Source: Tectiglobus sp965223355 (GTDB taxonomy: Bacteria; Pseudomonadota; Alphaproteobacteria; Rhizobiales; Hyphomicrobiaceae). From it: DNA of 64,000 nucleotides. The stretch spans positions 434,001 through 498,000 of the forward strand of contig CBDCWE010000003.1 of the NCBI GenBank assembly GCA_965223355.1. The letters are read 5' to 3'. The position numbers and the translations under genes are program-made. Under the pieces are notes generated by a model. It searched no databases. It was not told the origin of the DNA and saw nothing but the letters and a program-made list of their open reading frames with translations. Of the stretch, positions 1 to 9,059 are shown piece after piece (position 1 is the first letter of the stretch; each line of letters starts with the position of its first letter).

Positions 1-42
1 CGTGAGGTGAAGCTGCAGGATTTTTCAAAGACGACGCGTTAG
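1..42 (+). CDS. possible 3' tail of a gene entering from the left
   Basis: Frame 1 is open from the first base to a TAG at 40-42 and reads REVKLQDFSKTTR. Thirteen codons cannot be assigned to a family. The only support is that it would converge tail-to-tail with the next gene and leave a 73-bp gap. It may equally be chance. Confidence 0.25.
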   Translation, partial: REVKLQDFSKTTR

Positions 43-115
43 CTTGAACCGGTCTACCGAGCGGGATTTGGTCCGGGGTCGGGCGGAGCGGCGAAGGATG
101 CGGCGGCGCCACATC

Positions 116-1684
116 TCAGAAGTCGGTTGGCACGCCGCCTTCGCGCTTGCGGCGTTCGACGTAGTCACCAAGCTCTTCGCGGATGGCTGCGTCGATGGGC
201 GGCGGTTCGAAGTCCTGCAGGATCTTTTTCCAGATCCGGTTGGCGCGCTCGGGCGTTTCAACGGCGCCGGCCTCACGCCAGGCTTCGTTGTTCTGCCAGT
301 CGGACAGGAACGGCTGGTAGAACGCTGTCCTGTAGCGCGACTGGGTGTGTTCGGCACCGAAAAAGTGATTGTGCGGGCCAACTTCGCGCACGGCTTCGAC
401 CGCGAGATCTTGCTCGGTCGTGCCGACAGGTGCGAGGTAGGCGATCATCTGTTGCAGGGTTTCGCAGTCGATGACGAATTTTTCATAAGAGGCGCAAAGC
501 CCGCCCTCCAGCCATCCGGCGGCGTGGTAGACGAGGTTGGCCTTGCCGGTGACGCAACCCCACAGCGAGAATGCGCTTTCCCAGGCTGCCTGTGCATCGG
601 GCGGGTTGGCAGTGCAGGCATTGGAGGCGCGCAGCGGCAAACCGTAGAAGCGCGCAAGCTGGCCGGATATCTGTGTCGCACGCATGTATTCCGGGGTGCC
701 GAAGGCCGGTGCACCGGTGCGCATGTCGACGTTGGAGGTAAAGGAGCCAAACACGACCGGCGCGCCGGGCCGAATGTATTGCAGCAGGGCCACGGCTGCC
801 AGGCACTCCGCGGTTTGCTGGGCCAGGGCGCCGGCCAGCGTTACCGGTGCCATCGCGCCGGCCAGGGTAAACGGCGTGATGCTCACCATCTGGCCGTGTC
901 GGGCGAGGCGCATCGCGCCGTCAAGCATCGGCCAGTCGTGCTTCAGCGGTGAGGACGAGTTGATGTTGGTAAACATCCGTGGTGCGCCATCGAACTCCGC
1001 CTGGGCCAGGCCGCCGGCGATACGAACCATCTCCATGGCGTCAATCACGCGGCCGCGGCCAAGGGCGTAGGTATGGCAGACCTTGTTTGTGAGCGTGAGC
1101 TTGTCGAACAGGCAGTCGAGATGGCGGACCGATGCGTGGATGTCGACCGGTTCGACCGGATAACCACCGACCAGATGAATGCAGTTGAAGTATTGCGACA
1201 GCTTGATCAGGTCCTGATAGCTCTCGTGGGTGCCGGGGCGCCGGCCGCGGTCCAGATCCATGACGTTGGGTGGACTTGAGACGTTCATGAACAGCATGGC
1301 GTCGCCGCCGACCGAGATTGCGCGCGCCGGATCACGCGGCGTGACCGTAAACTCGGATGGCGCCTTTGCGACCATCTCCATGACAAAGGCGCGGTCGAAT
1401 TTGACGGTGTCGCCATCGTTGGTGACGTTGCAGCCTGCCTGCCTGAGGATCGCCCGGGCCTCCTCGTGGAGAAATTCGATACCGATTTCCTCCAGGATGC
1501 GCATGGCGGCGTCGTGAATGGCGAGGATGCCTTCGTGCGGGACCGGCTCGACCGGGGCATCGCGATTTTGCGGAATCGTCCAGTCAAGCTGCGCGATCGC
1601 CGGCGCCGCGACCTGGCTCCGATCGGCTTGATCCGATCGTCGCCGCCGACTGGTTCTGCGTGGGCGTCCGCCCTGTTGCGCCAT
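116..1684 (-). CDS. MttB-like (trimethylamine methyltransferase family) protein, non-pyrrolysine
   Basis: A 522-residue cytoplasmic protein of the MttB superfamily, which transfers methyl groups from quaternary or tertiary amines such as glycine betaine to a corrinoid protein. The N-terminus (about residues 1-50) is basic and Arg-rich. The body carries family-typical segments such as HEGILAIHDAAMRILEEIGI near residue 50 and GTPEYMRATQISGQLARFYG near residue 330. The frame is open throughout with no internal TAG, so this is the pyrrolysine-free class common in marine alphaproteobacteria; archaeal TMA methyltransferases use UAG-encoded pyrrolysine. No corrinoid protein (MttC/MtbC-like) or methyltetrahydrofolate partner lies within the window, so the substrate is open. 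It is a single gene, divergent from the histidine kinase. The ATG at 1684 gives the full family length. Confidence 0.88.
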   Translation of the reverse strand: MAQQGGRPRRTSRRRRSDQADRSQVAAPAIAQLDWTIPQNRDAPVEPVPHEGILAIHDAAMRILEEIGIEFLHEEARAILRQAGCNVTNDGDTVKFDRAFVMEMVAKAPSEFTVTPRDPARAISVGGDAMLFMNVSSPPNVMDLDRGRRPGTHESYQDLIKLSQYFNCIHLVGGYPVEPVDIHASVRHLDCLFDKLTLTNKVCHTYALGRGRVIDAMEMVRIAGGLAQAEFDGAPRMFTNINSSSPLKHDWPMLDGAMRLARHGQMVSITPFTLAGAMAPVTLAGALAQQTAECLAAVALLQYIRPGAPVVFGSFTSNVDMRTGAPAFGTPEYMRATQISGQLARFYGLPLRASNACTANPPDAQAAWESAFSLWGCVTGKANLVYHAAGWLEGGLCASYEKFVIDCETLQQMIAYLAPVGTTEQDLAVEAVREVGPHNHFFGAEHTQSRYRTAFYQPFLSDWQNNEAWREAGAVETPERANRIWKKILQDFEPPPIDAAIREELGDYVERRKREGGVPTDF

Positions 1685-2140
1685 TGCCGTTTCCTTCAGA
1701 TCTGGAAGGCCGCACGGGCCAGGCCGGGAAATTCCTGTTACTGCGCGCCGTCAGGTTAACTGTCAACATGCACGTTCGCCCGTTTCTTTGTTCGAAGCGA
1801 CATACACTCACTCCGCCTAGTCCAACTGCGTCACTATTAGGCTGATCGATCGTTTGCAGGATGGACATCGGTGGTCGTTGCTCGCCAGGTCGGCAGCGAT
1901 ATTTAGTCTGGCGGTTGTCAGTGATGTTGCGACATGACGCTCAAGCCCACCCGCAGCGCCCGGCCCTGCGGGTGGGCTTGAGGCGATTAAGTCAGGGGCT
2001 TTGCCGCGTTGGTTTAACACCGCCCTAACGGCTGTCCCGCGATTGGTTCAATTTTAAGCGATAGCCCGCAAAAGTCTGATTAACCGATCCGGTCAACCGA
2101 ACTTAAAGACTGTACATGTCATGGCTGGTCGCGAAATTAT
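1685..2140. other. intergenic region between mttB-like gene and histidine kinase
   Basis: A 456-bp divergent region with no convincing gene. It holds a perfect 16-bp inverted repeat with a 9-nt loop at 1941-1981 (listed separately). Sequence from about 2040 to 2140 is more AT-rich and presumably carries the kinase promoter; no clear -35/-10 pair was identified. Confidence 0.5.
1941..1981. repeat. strong 16-bp hairpin, no T-tract
   Basis: TCAAGCCCACCCGCAG (1941-1956) is perfectly complementary to CTGCGGGTGGGCTTGA (1966-1981). No run of T follows on either strand, so a classical terminator is unlikely. The right arm plus four bases (1966-1985) recurs identically at 6728-6747 downstream of the rluD-like gene, so it is probably part of another dispersed repeat. 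Confidence 0.6.
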
Positions 2141-4615
2141 TTGCAGTTATCGACGGCCGGAGAATTGACAACGCAATCCGCGAAGCAGGATGCTGCAACG
2201 CCTGAACAGTGCGCCTGTTCAGGACAGCACCGGCATGGCGCAAGGACGTGGATCAGCAAAGGATCCGCCAATCTCCTGGTCGGTGCCCGTCGAGCGCTGT
2301 CACGACTGCGGCCGAAATCGACCACCCAAACCATACGTGTTGCAGCTTGGACGGGCTTTGCCGCCATTCTGCTCGGCTTAACATTGGCGGTGAACGACAC
2401 GGCATGGGCCGGTGCCGTAACCGCCGCCGGCGCATTGATGACCTCGATAGCCCTGACGATCGCGAGCAGCCGCTGGTTGCCCGCCGCCGACACTGAAGCA
2501 TGGGACAGCGCTTCAATCCTCGGCAGTCGGATCGAAAAGCGCATCGAAGATCTCGAAGACGCACGTTGGCAGGTCAGGGATACGAATGAACGCTTGATTG
2601 CGGTTCTGGATGCCCAGGATGACGTCATTCTGCGCTTTGATCCGCAAGCGCGCCTGTCATTTGTCAATCGCTCGTTCGCGGAACGATTTGCGATTGCCCC
2701 GGAAGACGTCCTGCACACCGAGTTTTCGGTCAACGCGCTCAAGGCTGATGGCCAAGCGCCGGCAACGCACGGCTCGCCGGCGCGAACCACCGCAGATCGC
2801 ATTGACCAGCCGACACTCGTTGCAACCGTTGATGGCGAGCGTTGGTACGATTGGCGCTACACACAAATTCCGTCTCCTGACGGCCTGTCGTTCGATCGCC
2901 TCGTCATTGGCCAGGATGTCACCGAACGGACCCGCCACCAACGCGAACTTGCCACCGCTCGTGACCAGGCCGAAGCCGCCAACCAGGCAAAATCGCGCTT
3001 TCTGGCTTCGATGAGTCATGAGATCCGCACGCCGATGAACGGCATCCTCGGCATGGGCGGCTTACTCCGGCAGACCAGTCTCACGGCGGAGCAACAGACC
3101 TATGCCGACGCAATCGACCAATCCGCCCGAACGCTGCTGTCGTTGATCGACGAAATTCTCGATTTCTCACGCGTGGAATCCGGTCACCTGGTTTTGAAAG
3201 AGGCGCCGTTTTCACTGGTCGACTGCGTACAGAGCGCTGTCGAGCTGCTCGCCACGCGCGCCCACGAAAAACAGCTGGAGCTGACCTGGATCGTCGAGCG
3301 CCGGGTTCCTCGGCTGGTGTTTGGTGATCAAACCCGGGTTCGTCAGATATTGCTCAATCTCATCGGTAACGCCATCAAATATACCGATCGCGGCGGTGTT
3401 TGCATCGAAGTTGCCTCAACCCAGTTGACGGCAAACCGATGTCAGATTGCGGTCGCCGTGAGTGACACCGGCGACGGTTTGAGCGATGAGAAGGTGGCGC
3501 TGATTTTCACCGAGTTCGAGCGTGCGGGGGCGGAGGCTGCCGGCCGCGAAGCAGGTACCGGCCTCGGCCTGGCAATTGCGCGCCGGTTGGCCCGTGCAAT
3601 GGACGGCGACATTGATGTCAAGACCGCTCCGGGCAAAGGCGCGACATTTACGGTCATGATCGAGCTTTCAGTGGCGGCAGGCTGTGCATCCGATGCGCGT
3701 TATTCAGTCGCTGCGGAAGGGCGGACTGCACTGCTGGCGTTCGATCGCTTGATTGAGCGCAGAGCACTGTCGCGGATGCTTCGTCAGTGGGGGGTCGAAA
3801 CGATTGAGATGAGTGACATTTCAGATGAGGCAATCGTCTGTCAGATCCTTGAGCAGACAAAGCAGATTGACCTTCTTGTCGTTGATGCAGGGGACGACCC
3901 GACTGCGGCTGGCCGCCTGCTGCGTCGCATTCGCGAGGTCGGCAACGGCGGCGATGTCAACCCGGTGGTGCTGATAACACCTGCCAGCAAGGACGCCACC
4001 GCCGCCTTTCGCGAGCAGGGCTTCACCGGGCACTTAACCCGACCTGTGCGCCCGACTTCAATCCTCGATCGCCTCGACCGGTCACCGCGTGCAGATCTGG
4101 ACAGATCTGGTCGTGAAACCCGGCCGCCGCTGCTCGTTCGCGAGCCTCAAGTCAGCGCGCCGTTGGCAGACGCCGGCAACGGCAACGGCAGACCTCGCGT
4201 ATTGCTCGCCGAGGATAACGACATTAACGCGCTGCTGGCGATAACGATGCTGAAGCGCCACGGCTGTCCGGTCGTGCATGTTTCGAATGGCAACGACGCC
4301 ATCATCGCGGTGAAGCGATCGGTCGAGCAAAATATGCCCTTCGACCTCATTATGATGGATCTTCATATGCCGGAATTGGATGGCATTGCGGCGAGCGCCC
4401 GCATTCGAGCATTCTGTAGCGAACAAGGTCTGGCCGCGCCGAGCATTGCCGCGGTAACGGCAAATGCGTTCCCCGAAGATCGGGAACGCTGCCTTGAGGC
4501 CGGCATGAACAACTACCTTTCCAAGCCGTTTGACCGCGAGGAACTGGCCATATTGCTTGCCAGCTTGCGCGACAAGCCGCGCAAAGCCGTCGTTCTCGAA
4601 CAACAGCGCGAGTGA
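2141..4615 (+). CDS. hybrid sensor histidine kinase/response regulator (BarA/ArcB-like)
   Basis: Membrane-anchored hybrid kinase of about 824 residues. Two hydrophobic segments lie near residues 68-110 (RVAAWTGFAAILLGLTLAV and ALMTSIALTIASS), followed by a coiled linker and a PAS-like sensor domain (about 145-265). The HisKA domain has the H-box MSHEIRTPMNG, with phospho-acceptor His at about residue 293. The ATPase domain has N-box (LLNLIGNAIKY), G1 (SDTGDG) and G2 (GTGLGLAIARRL). A degenerate receiver region spans about 515-645 and a canonical receiver about 685-815, with MMDLHMPELDG placing the acceptor Asp near 740 and the switch Lys in LSKPF. There is no Hpt or DNA-binding output, so it must signal through separate proteins. 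The start is a TTG; upstream ATGs are out of frame, so the exact N-terminus is uncertain. Confidence 0.9.
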   Translation: MQLSTAGELTTQSAKQDAATPEQCACSGQHRHGARTWISKGSANLLVGARRALSRLRPKSTTQTIRVAAWTGFAAILLGLTLAVNDTAWAGAVTAAGALMTSIALTIASSRWLPAADTEAWDSASILGSRIEKRIEDLEDARWQVRDTNERLIAVLDAQDDVILRFDPQARLSFVNRSFAERFAIAPEDVLHTEFSVNALKADGQAPATHGSPARTTADRIDQPTLVATVDGERWYDWRYTQIPSPDGLSFDRLVIGQDVTERTRHQRELATARDQAEAANQAKSRFLASMSHEIRTPMNGILGMGGLLRQTSLTAEQQTYADAIDQSARTLLSLIDEILDFSRVESGHLVLKEAPFSLVDCVQSAVELLATRAHEKQLELTWIVERRVPRLVFGDQTRVRQILLNLIGNAIKYTDRGGVCIEVASTQLTANRCQIAVAVSDTGDGLSDEKVALIFTEFERAGAEAAGREAGTGLGLAIARRLARAMDGDIDVKTAPGKGATFTVMIELSVAAGCASDARYSVAAEGRTALLAFDRLIERRALSRMLRQWGVETIEMSDISDEAIVCQILEQTKQIDLLVVDAGDDPTAAGRLLRRIREVGNGGDVNPVVLITPASKDATAAFREQGFTGHLTRPVRPTSILDRLDRSPRADLDRSGRETRPPLLVREPQVSAPLADAGNGNGRPRVLLAEDNDINALLAITMLKRHGCPVVHVSNGNDAIIAVKRSVEQNMPFDLIMMDLHMPELDGIAASARIRAFCSEQGLAAPSIAAVTANAFPEDRERCLEAGMNNYLSKPFDREELAILLASLRDKPRKAVVLEQQRE

Positions 4616-4687
4616 TAACCGCGGCCAGTGCCGGCGCGGCCGTTGGCATTCCCGAGACCTGTCCGGCACTGAAGCTTCAAGCTTCAG

Positions 4688-4845
4688 GCAACCTCTGAAC
4701 AGATCACGGGTTTCCAAAGGGCGAGCCCTTTGGTCGGGTTGTCAGGGCTGAAAGCCCTGACATATCGCCGCTTGGCGGCGATCCTTGAGGGGCTTGTCCG
4801 CCCCTCAAACACCCCGACCAAGGGATCATCCCCTGGACCTCTTGC
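4688..4845 (+). repeat. HP5 five-hairpin repeat, copy 1
   Basis: Five consecutive stem-loops. Hairpin 1: CCAAAGGG/CCCTTTGG (4714-4733). Hairpin 2: GTCAGGGCT/AGCCCTGAC (4741-4761). Hairpin 3: ATCGCCGC/GCGGCGAT (4764-4782). Hairpin 4: TTGAGGGGC/GCCCCTCAA (4785-4808). Hairpin 5 lies around CCAAGGGATCATCCCCTGG (about 4818-4836). The same order recurs in six other places in the window. It fills the gap between the kinase and the convergent small membrane gene. Confidence 0.88.
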
Positions 4846-4848
4846 CGA

Positions 4849-5244
4849 TTATTTCGATTGTAGCAGGTCGATTTTGCTTAACGTGCGCCCGGTCGTAAGA
4901 TCCAAAACGACAATGGCCGAGGCTTTCGCGTCGCCGCCGGCTGCATAGTGAATTGCAAGACGGCCACCATCAAGCGCCATGCGCTCAACCTTTGCTCGTG
5001 CCGGCAGCGCCAACGACATACGGGGCTTGAAGGCCACAGACTTTGGCGCCGCTTGCGTTTGCACATTTGCCGCCGCGGTCGGCTGGTTGGCGGCCAGGTA
5101 GAAAATGCGCCCGATAACGACGGCGACACCGACAACGATCATGACGGCCATGACAATGACCGCAACTTTCAAGGCTTTGACGCCAGCAGGAGACAACGGA
5201 CCGTGGTCAACTTGTCGGCTGTCGGACGGGCGGCTTTCTGGCAC
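4849..5244 (-). CDS. small single-pass membrane protein (DUF6476-like)
   Basis: 131 residues: a short polar N-terminus, one strong membrane helix around residues 24-52 (VAVIVMAVMIVVGVAVVIG), an Ala/Gln-rich linker, and a C-terminal beta-rich domain ending VVLDLTTGRTLSKIDL. That layout resembles the small alphaproteobacterial DUF6476 proteins often found divergent from rluD, as here. The family assignment is from memory of the pattern, not a search. Its function is unknown; the soluble part is predicted periplasmic. Confidence 0.65.
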   Translation of the reverse strand: MPESRPSDSRQVDHGPLSPAGVKALKVAVIVMAVMIVVGVAVVIGRIFYLAANQPTAAANVQTQAAPKSVAFKPRMSLALPARAKVERMALDGGRLAIHYAAGGDAKASAIVVLDLTTGRTLSKIDLLQSK

Positions 5245-5656
5245 TGTCTTTCTCCTTGGCGCGGGCTGGCGTGGCGGATCAAGTCTCGCGCAATTGCAGC
5301 GCGCAGTTTAACGATACTTGCATCGTGTTCAATTTCAGCAGATTGTCCCTGGCGTCCTTGCATGCAACCATCTGGATGCGACCGCCTGTCGGGATCGGGC
5401 GGAACCATTGTCTGGTGCTGATCGATTGAGATCAGTTCCGACTTTGGCGGGGCTGCGGTCGCATCGCGCGCTGCCGTCCGGTTGCCCGACTGCCGCCAGA
5501 GAACACATGAGATCATGGGCTTCGGGCAGGACAGCGGGCCGGTTCCAGCCAACTCCGAAACACGATAAGTCTGAACGGCTACAGACATCGACCGCGCGGC
5601 CATCGCTGCTGCGGTCAGGGCCTGTCAACGCGGCGCCGATCATGGAGGTCGTGCAC
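5245..5656. other. divergent intergenic region upstream of the rluD-like gene
   Basis: A 412-bp stretch with no convincing gene. An open frame continues upstream of the rluD-like start, but its translation has no recognisable domain and RluD proteins do not normally carry such an extension. It presumably holds promoters for both flanking genes. Confidence 0.4.
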
Positions 5657-6673
5657 ATGTCGGATAAGCAAAATGCGATCATTCGGTTGGTTGTTGCGGC
5701 AACCTGCGACGGTGTGCGTCTCGACCGGTTCGTCGCCGGAGCCGCGACCGATCTCAGCCGCCAGCGGATCAAGGCATTGATCCAGGCGGGCAACGCCACG
5801 GTGGATGCTGTTTTGTGCACCGAAGCGAACCGCAAGGTCCGCGCCGGCCAGACCGTGACGCTGGCGTTGCCTGCGCCTGAGCCAATGAACGTTGCCGGCG
5901 AACCCATTCCACTCGACGTCGTCTACGAAGACGACGACTTGATCGTCGTCGACAAGCCGGCCGGCCTGGTCACCCACCCGGCACCCGGCCACGCCGCGGG
6001 AACGCTGGTCAATGCCCTCATCGCACACGCTGGCTGCGGTCTGTCCGGCATCGGGGGCGTGATGCGACCCGGGATCGTCCATCGATTGGACAAGGATACC
6101 TCCGGTCTGATCGTGGTTGCCAAGTCAGATATGGCGCACCGCGGCCTGGCCGAGCAATTTGCAGCGCACGGGACTGACGGGCGCATGGAGCGCTCATACA
6201 CCGCCATTGCCTGGGGCGGCTTCGATCGGCCGAAGGGAACGATCAACGCCGCGCTCGGACGCAGTGCTACCAATCGCCGCAAAATAGCGGTTGTCGATGC
6301 GGCGATGGGACGGCACGCGGTCACGCGCTATCAGGTCGAAGAGCGGTTCTCAATCGCCGGCAACGTCGTTGCGTGCCGGTTGCGGCTCGTATTGGAGACC
6401 GGGCGCACGCACCAAATCCGGGTGCATCTGGCCGCCATTCAACATCCGCTGTTGGGTGATGCCTTGTATGGTGCCGGCTTCAAATCCAGTGCGACGCATC
6501 TTCCGCTCGCGGCCCAGGCAGCACTCAAGCGTCTCGGCCGCCAGGCGCTCCATGCTGTTTGTTTGGGCTTTGAACACCCGCGCACCGGCGCGCGCCTACG
6601 GTTCGAAAGTGAGTTACCGCGCGACATCGCCGAATTGCTCGAAGCTCTGCGTGCCGGTTGCCGAAGCGAATGA
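5657..6673 (+). CDS. rluD: RluA/RluD-family 23S rRNA pseudouridine synthase
   Basis: A 338-residue pseudouridine synthase. An N-terminal S4-type RNA-binding domain (VRLDRFVAGAATDLSRQRIK, about residues 16-60) is followed by the catalytic domain. The signature GIVHRLDKDTSGLIVVAK holds the nucleophilic Asp at about residue 145, and the later motif is LETGRTHQIRVHLA. RluD isomerises uridines in helix 69 of 23S rRNA; specificity for RluD rather than RluC/A rests on length and the S4 domain. The start chosen is the ATG of MSDKQNAII; the frame is open further upstream but that part lacks family similarity, and an ATG at 5642 is also possible. Confidence 0.9.
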   Translation: MSDKQNAIIRLVVAATCDGVRLDRFVAGAATDLSRQRIKALIQAGNATVDAVLCTEANRKVRAGQTVTLALPAPEPMNVAGEPIPLDVVYEDDDLIVVDKPAGLVTHPAPGHAAGTLVNALIAHAGCGLSGIGGVMRPGIVHRLDKDTSGLIVVAKSDMAHRGLAEQFAAHGTDGRMERSYTAIAWGGFDRPKGTINAALGRSATNRRKIAVVDAAMGRHAVTRYQVEERFSIAGNVVACRLRLVLETGRTHQIRVHLAAIQHPLLGDALYGAGFKSSATHLPLAAQAALKRLGRQALHAVCLGFEHPRTGARLRFESELPRDIAELLEALRAGCRSE

Positions 6674-7057
6674 TACCGCCCGAGCTCAAGAATTGTGGCA
6701 CTTCACTGGCACGATTTCGAGCGCCGGCTGCGGGTGGGCTTGAGGCGGCCACGTGGTGCGTTGCGCTGCTTGCCCGATGCTCCGGCAGCGACGGAAATGC
6801 GGCGCGGCGGCCGTTAACATATTTCAATGCCTTGTCTTGAAGGGTCGAAATACCCATATCCGGACGCTAAATGATCGTTGTTCACACGGCCGCGAGGACA
6901 GTTGTTAAGTTGAACACGCGAATGTTTGTGGTCGAATGCCTGATGTCCAGCGTATGTCAAGATATCGCCAAGCTTTTGGAGAGCATTAAGTTTCGAACCG
7001 AGGATAAAGGAGGCCCGGCACGCGCCGTTGACGCACAATCAGGCCGGGTTCGCAAAG
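6674..7057. other. intergenic region upstream of rpoH
   Basis: 384 bp without a supported gene. It contains a copy (6728-6747) of one arm of the hairpin at 1941-1981 and a strong Shine-Dalgarno-like AAAGGAGG at 7006-7013. CTTGAA (6835-6840) followed by CCCATAT (about 6852) looks heat-shock-promoter-like, but the spacing is shorter than the usual sigma-32 spacing, so it is not called as a promoter. Confidence 0.45.
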
Positions 7058-7948
7058 ATGAGCACAAGAGCACTTCCGACCGTTGCCGAAGGGTCAGGCG
7101 GCCTCACGCGGTATCTGGAGGAAATCCGGCGGTTTCCGATGTTGGAGCCGGATCAGGAATATATGCTGGCCAAGCGCTGGCAACAGCATGGCGATTCAGA
7201 TGCCGCGCATGAACTCGTGACGTCCCATCTGCGCCTGGTTGCCAAGATTGCCATGGGATACCGCGGTTACGGCCTGCCGATTGGTGAGGTCGTGTCGGAA
7301 GGCAATGTCGGCCTGATGCAGGCGGTCAAGCGGTTTGACCCGGACAAGGGTTTCCGGCTTGCGACCTATGCGATGTGGTGGATCCGCGCCTCCATACAGG
7401 AGTATATTCTGCGCTCCTGGAGCCTCGTGAAAATGGGCACCACCGCCGCCCAAAAGAAGCTGTTTTTCAACCTGCGGCGCACCAAGGGTCAATTGCAGGC
7501 GCTGGAAGAAGGGGACCTGCAGCCCGAGAACGTCAAGAAGATCGCGAAGCGGCTCGGCGTCTCCGAAGAAGACGTTGTGTCGATGAACCGTCGCCTCGGC
7601 GGCGATGCCTCGCTCAATGCGCCATTGCGGGCCGATAGCGAGTCCGGTGAATGGCAGGACTGGCTGGTGGATGATACACCGGACCAGGAGGAGAGCTATG
7701 CCGAGCAGGAAGAACTCGGCAAACGTCGCCAATACCTGCTTTCGGCAATGGATAAACTCAACGATCGCGAACGCCGGATCTTCCAGGCCCGGCGGCTGTC
7801 GGATGAACCGCTGACGCTCGAAGACTTGTCGAGCGAGTTCAACGTCAGCCGCGAGCGCATTCGCCAGATTGAGGTCCGGGCCTTCGAAAAGGTGCAAAAG
7901 GCCGTGCGGCAGGCTGCGCGCAACGAAAATGTGAGTGTCGGCGCCTGA
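7058..7948 (+). CDS. rpoH: RNA polymerase sigma-32 factor (heat shock)
   Basis: 296 residues from the ATG at 7058. Region 1.2/2 begins LTRYLEEIRRFPML; region 2.4 reads FRLATYAMWWIRASIQEYIL; the RpoH-box variant QKKLFFNLRRTKGQ distinguishes it from RpoD; region 4 ends in a helix-turn-helix (LTLEDLSSEFNVSRERIRQIE). It directs RNA polymerase to heat-shock promoters. The best SD (7006-7013) lies 44 nt before this ATG but 14 nt before an in-frame TTG at 7028. Known alphaproteobacterial RpoH proteins start close to this ATG, so I prefer it, with a ten-residue longer form as the alternative. Confidence 0.95.
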   Translation: MSTRALPTVAEGSGGLTRYLEEIRRFPMLEPDQEYMLAKRWQQHGDSDAAHELVTSHLRLVAKIAMGYRGYGLPIGEVVSEGNVGLMQAVKRFDPDKGFRLATYAMWWIRASIQEYILRSWSLVKMGTTAAQKKLFFNLRRTKGQLQALEEGDLQPENVKKIAKRLGVSEEDVVSMNRRLGGDASLNAPLRADSESGEWQDWLVDDTPDQEESYAEQEELGKRRQYLLSAMDKLNDRERRIFQARRLSDEPLTLEDLSSEFNVSRERIRQIEVRAFEKVQKAVRQAARNENVSVGA

Positions 7949-7995
7949 TCCGGGCCGCAGCCCGGCGCTCACCGAAGCGCCGGCGCGACACGGCC

Positions 7996-8077
7996 TAGAT
8001 CATCGTGCTTTAGAGGCGAGCAACTTTCTGCCTTTATTCGGGATCATTCCAATTTCGAATAAGGGCAGGTTGCTCTA
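7996..8077. repeat. GG palindrome element, copy 1
   Basis: Runs from TAGATCATCGTGCTTTA to GGCAGGTTGCTCTA. Internally it contains a GAGCAACTTTCTGCC/GGGCAGGTTGCTC arm pair around an ATTCG...CGAAT core. It lies 48 bp after the rpoH stop codon. Confidence 0.75.
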
Positions 8078-8264
8078 GCCAAACGGATACACGACAAAGT
8101 GTTACGCAACGATGGCACGAATCACTTACGCTAGGTGCAATGGGGATGATACCTCCCATGGCCCGCAGTGATACCAATTTGGTGATCATCGGGCGGTGCA
8201 GGCGTTAGCGGATGACAGGCAACCCTTGACGCATCTGCAAAATTGGCAGCACTCGGCCGGCCTC

Positions 8265-8325
8265 GATCATCGTGCCTCAAGTCGCAACCGCCATTGCGGC
8301 GCTGACTTAAGGCACAAAGATGATC
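8265..8325. repeat. GG-type palindrome, copy 2 (symmetric variant)
   Basis: GATCATCGTGCC...GGCACAAAGATGATC: both ends are of the GATCATC type, with a CAAGTCGCAACCGCC/GGCG...GACTTAA interior. A diverged relative follows at 8460-8527 (TAGAATCGAGCGACTTTC to GACGGGTTGCTCT). Confidence 0.65.
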
Positions 8326-8330
8326 GGCTC

Positions 8331-8450
8331 TCTAGATCATTTCCACCTCAGACGGAACCACATTGCCTGCCCGCTCACCGGCCCGACCGCCCATCAGACA
8401 GTGGCTTTGGGTGGCCGGAAGGGGGAGCGGGATGGTTCGCGCTCATTCCG
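8331..8450. repeat. GC-rich imperfect repeat, copy 1 (pairs with 9647-9770)
   Basis: Shares blocks such as GGCCCGCTC/TGCCCGCTC, CACCGGCCCG and GCGGGATGGTTCGCGC with 9647-9770 (GCGGGACGGTTCGAGC). The similarity is diverged but ordered over about 110 bp. No coding potential is recognised. Confidence 0.45.
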
Positions 8451-8930
8451 AAAAGATCTAGAATCGAGCGACTTTCCACCTGTGATCGGGATCGTTTCGA
8501 TTGCGACCACAGACGGGTTGCTCTGGCGCCGGTCAGACGCGAGGCGGCGATGGATGAAACCGCCGTGATGAGCGTCACGCGCAAGATACGCGCGAACGTG
8601 CTGTTTTTCATCCCAAACCGCTTACCCAACATCATTCCCGACCAGGACGCAGTGACCGGGTGTGGCTTTGCTCAAGGCGCACAGGGGGGGCGTGTCGTCG
8701 TGGGGAGTGACCGTCGGAACACTGTCAGGCGGAGTTTGGGACAGCAACGGAACGACGATGGAGTGGCTTATGCACAAGCGCCGACATCACAAGTTCGAAC
8801 GTTCTCCTGGTACCTTTTTCGATCATTCGATTTGGGAGCAGTGCTCCAACCAGCATTGGTTGCGCAAACTGCTCTGGCGTCTCAAACCTCCACATCCTCC
8901 AAGTAGGAGCTAAATCGGCTTTTGCCGGGG

Positions 8931-9010
8931 TATAATCCATCCAGCAATCAACAGGGCAAACCCGCCACCCCGGCCACGAAACTCGAGCCGACCCCAGTGG
9001 TCGGCTCTTT
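8931..9010 (+). ncRNA. candidate short transcript with terminator
   Basis: A perfect TATAAT at 8931-8936 is followed about 50 nt later by a nine-pair hairpin GAGCCGACC/GGTCGGCTC (8985-9007, loop CCAGT) and TTTC. No good -35 box lies at the right distance and the T-run is short, so this may be only a terminator. It would be a ~70-nt RNA of unknown family. Confidence 0.3.
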
Positions 9011-9059
9011 CAATGTTCGGGTAAGCGGTCACTCGATGGAACGGCGCAGCTAAAGTTGC

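Noticed and set aside
116..1684. Pyrrolysine-containing MttB
   Set aside because: The frame has no internal TAG; it ends normally, so it is the non-Pyl homologue.
6835..6860. Sigma-32-like promoter (CTTGAA...CCCATAT) upstream of rpoH
   Set aside because: The spacing between boxes is about 11 bp, shorter than the expected heat-shock promoter spacing, and it lies about 200 bp from the start codon.
8196..8906. 236-codon plus-strand open frame in the rpoH-MAPEG gap
   Set aside because: It translates through several palindromic repeats, has no SD or recognisable domain, and its composition is like the other shadow frames in this GC-rich DNA.
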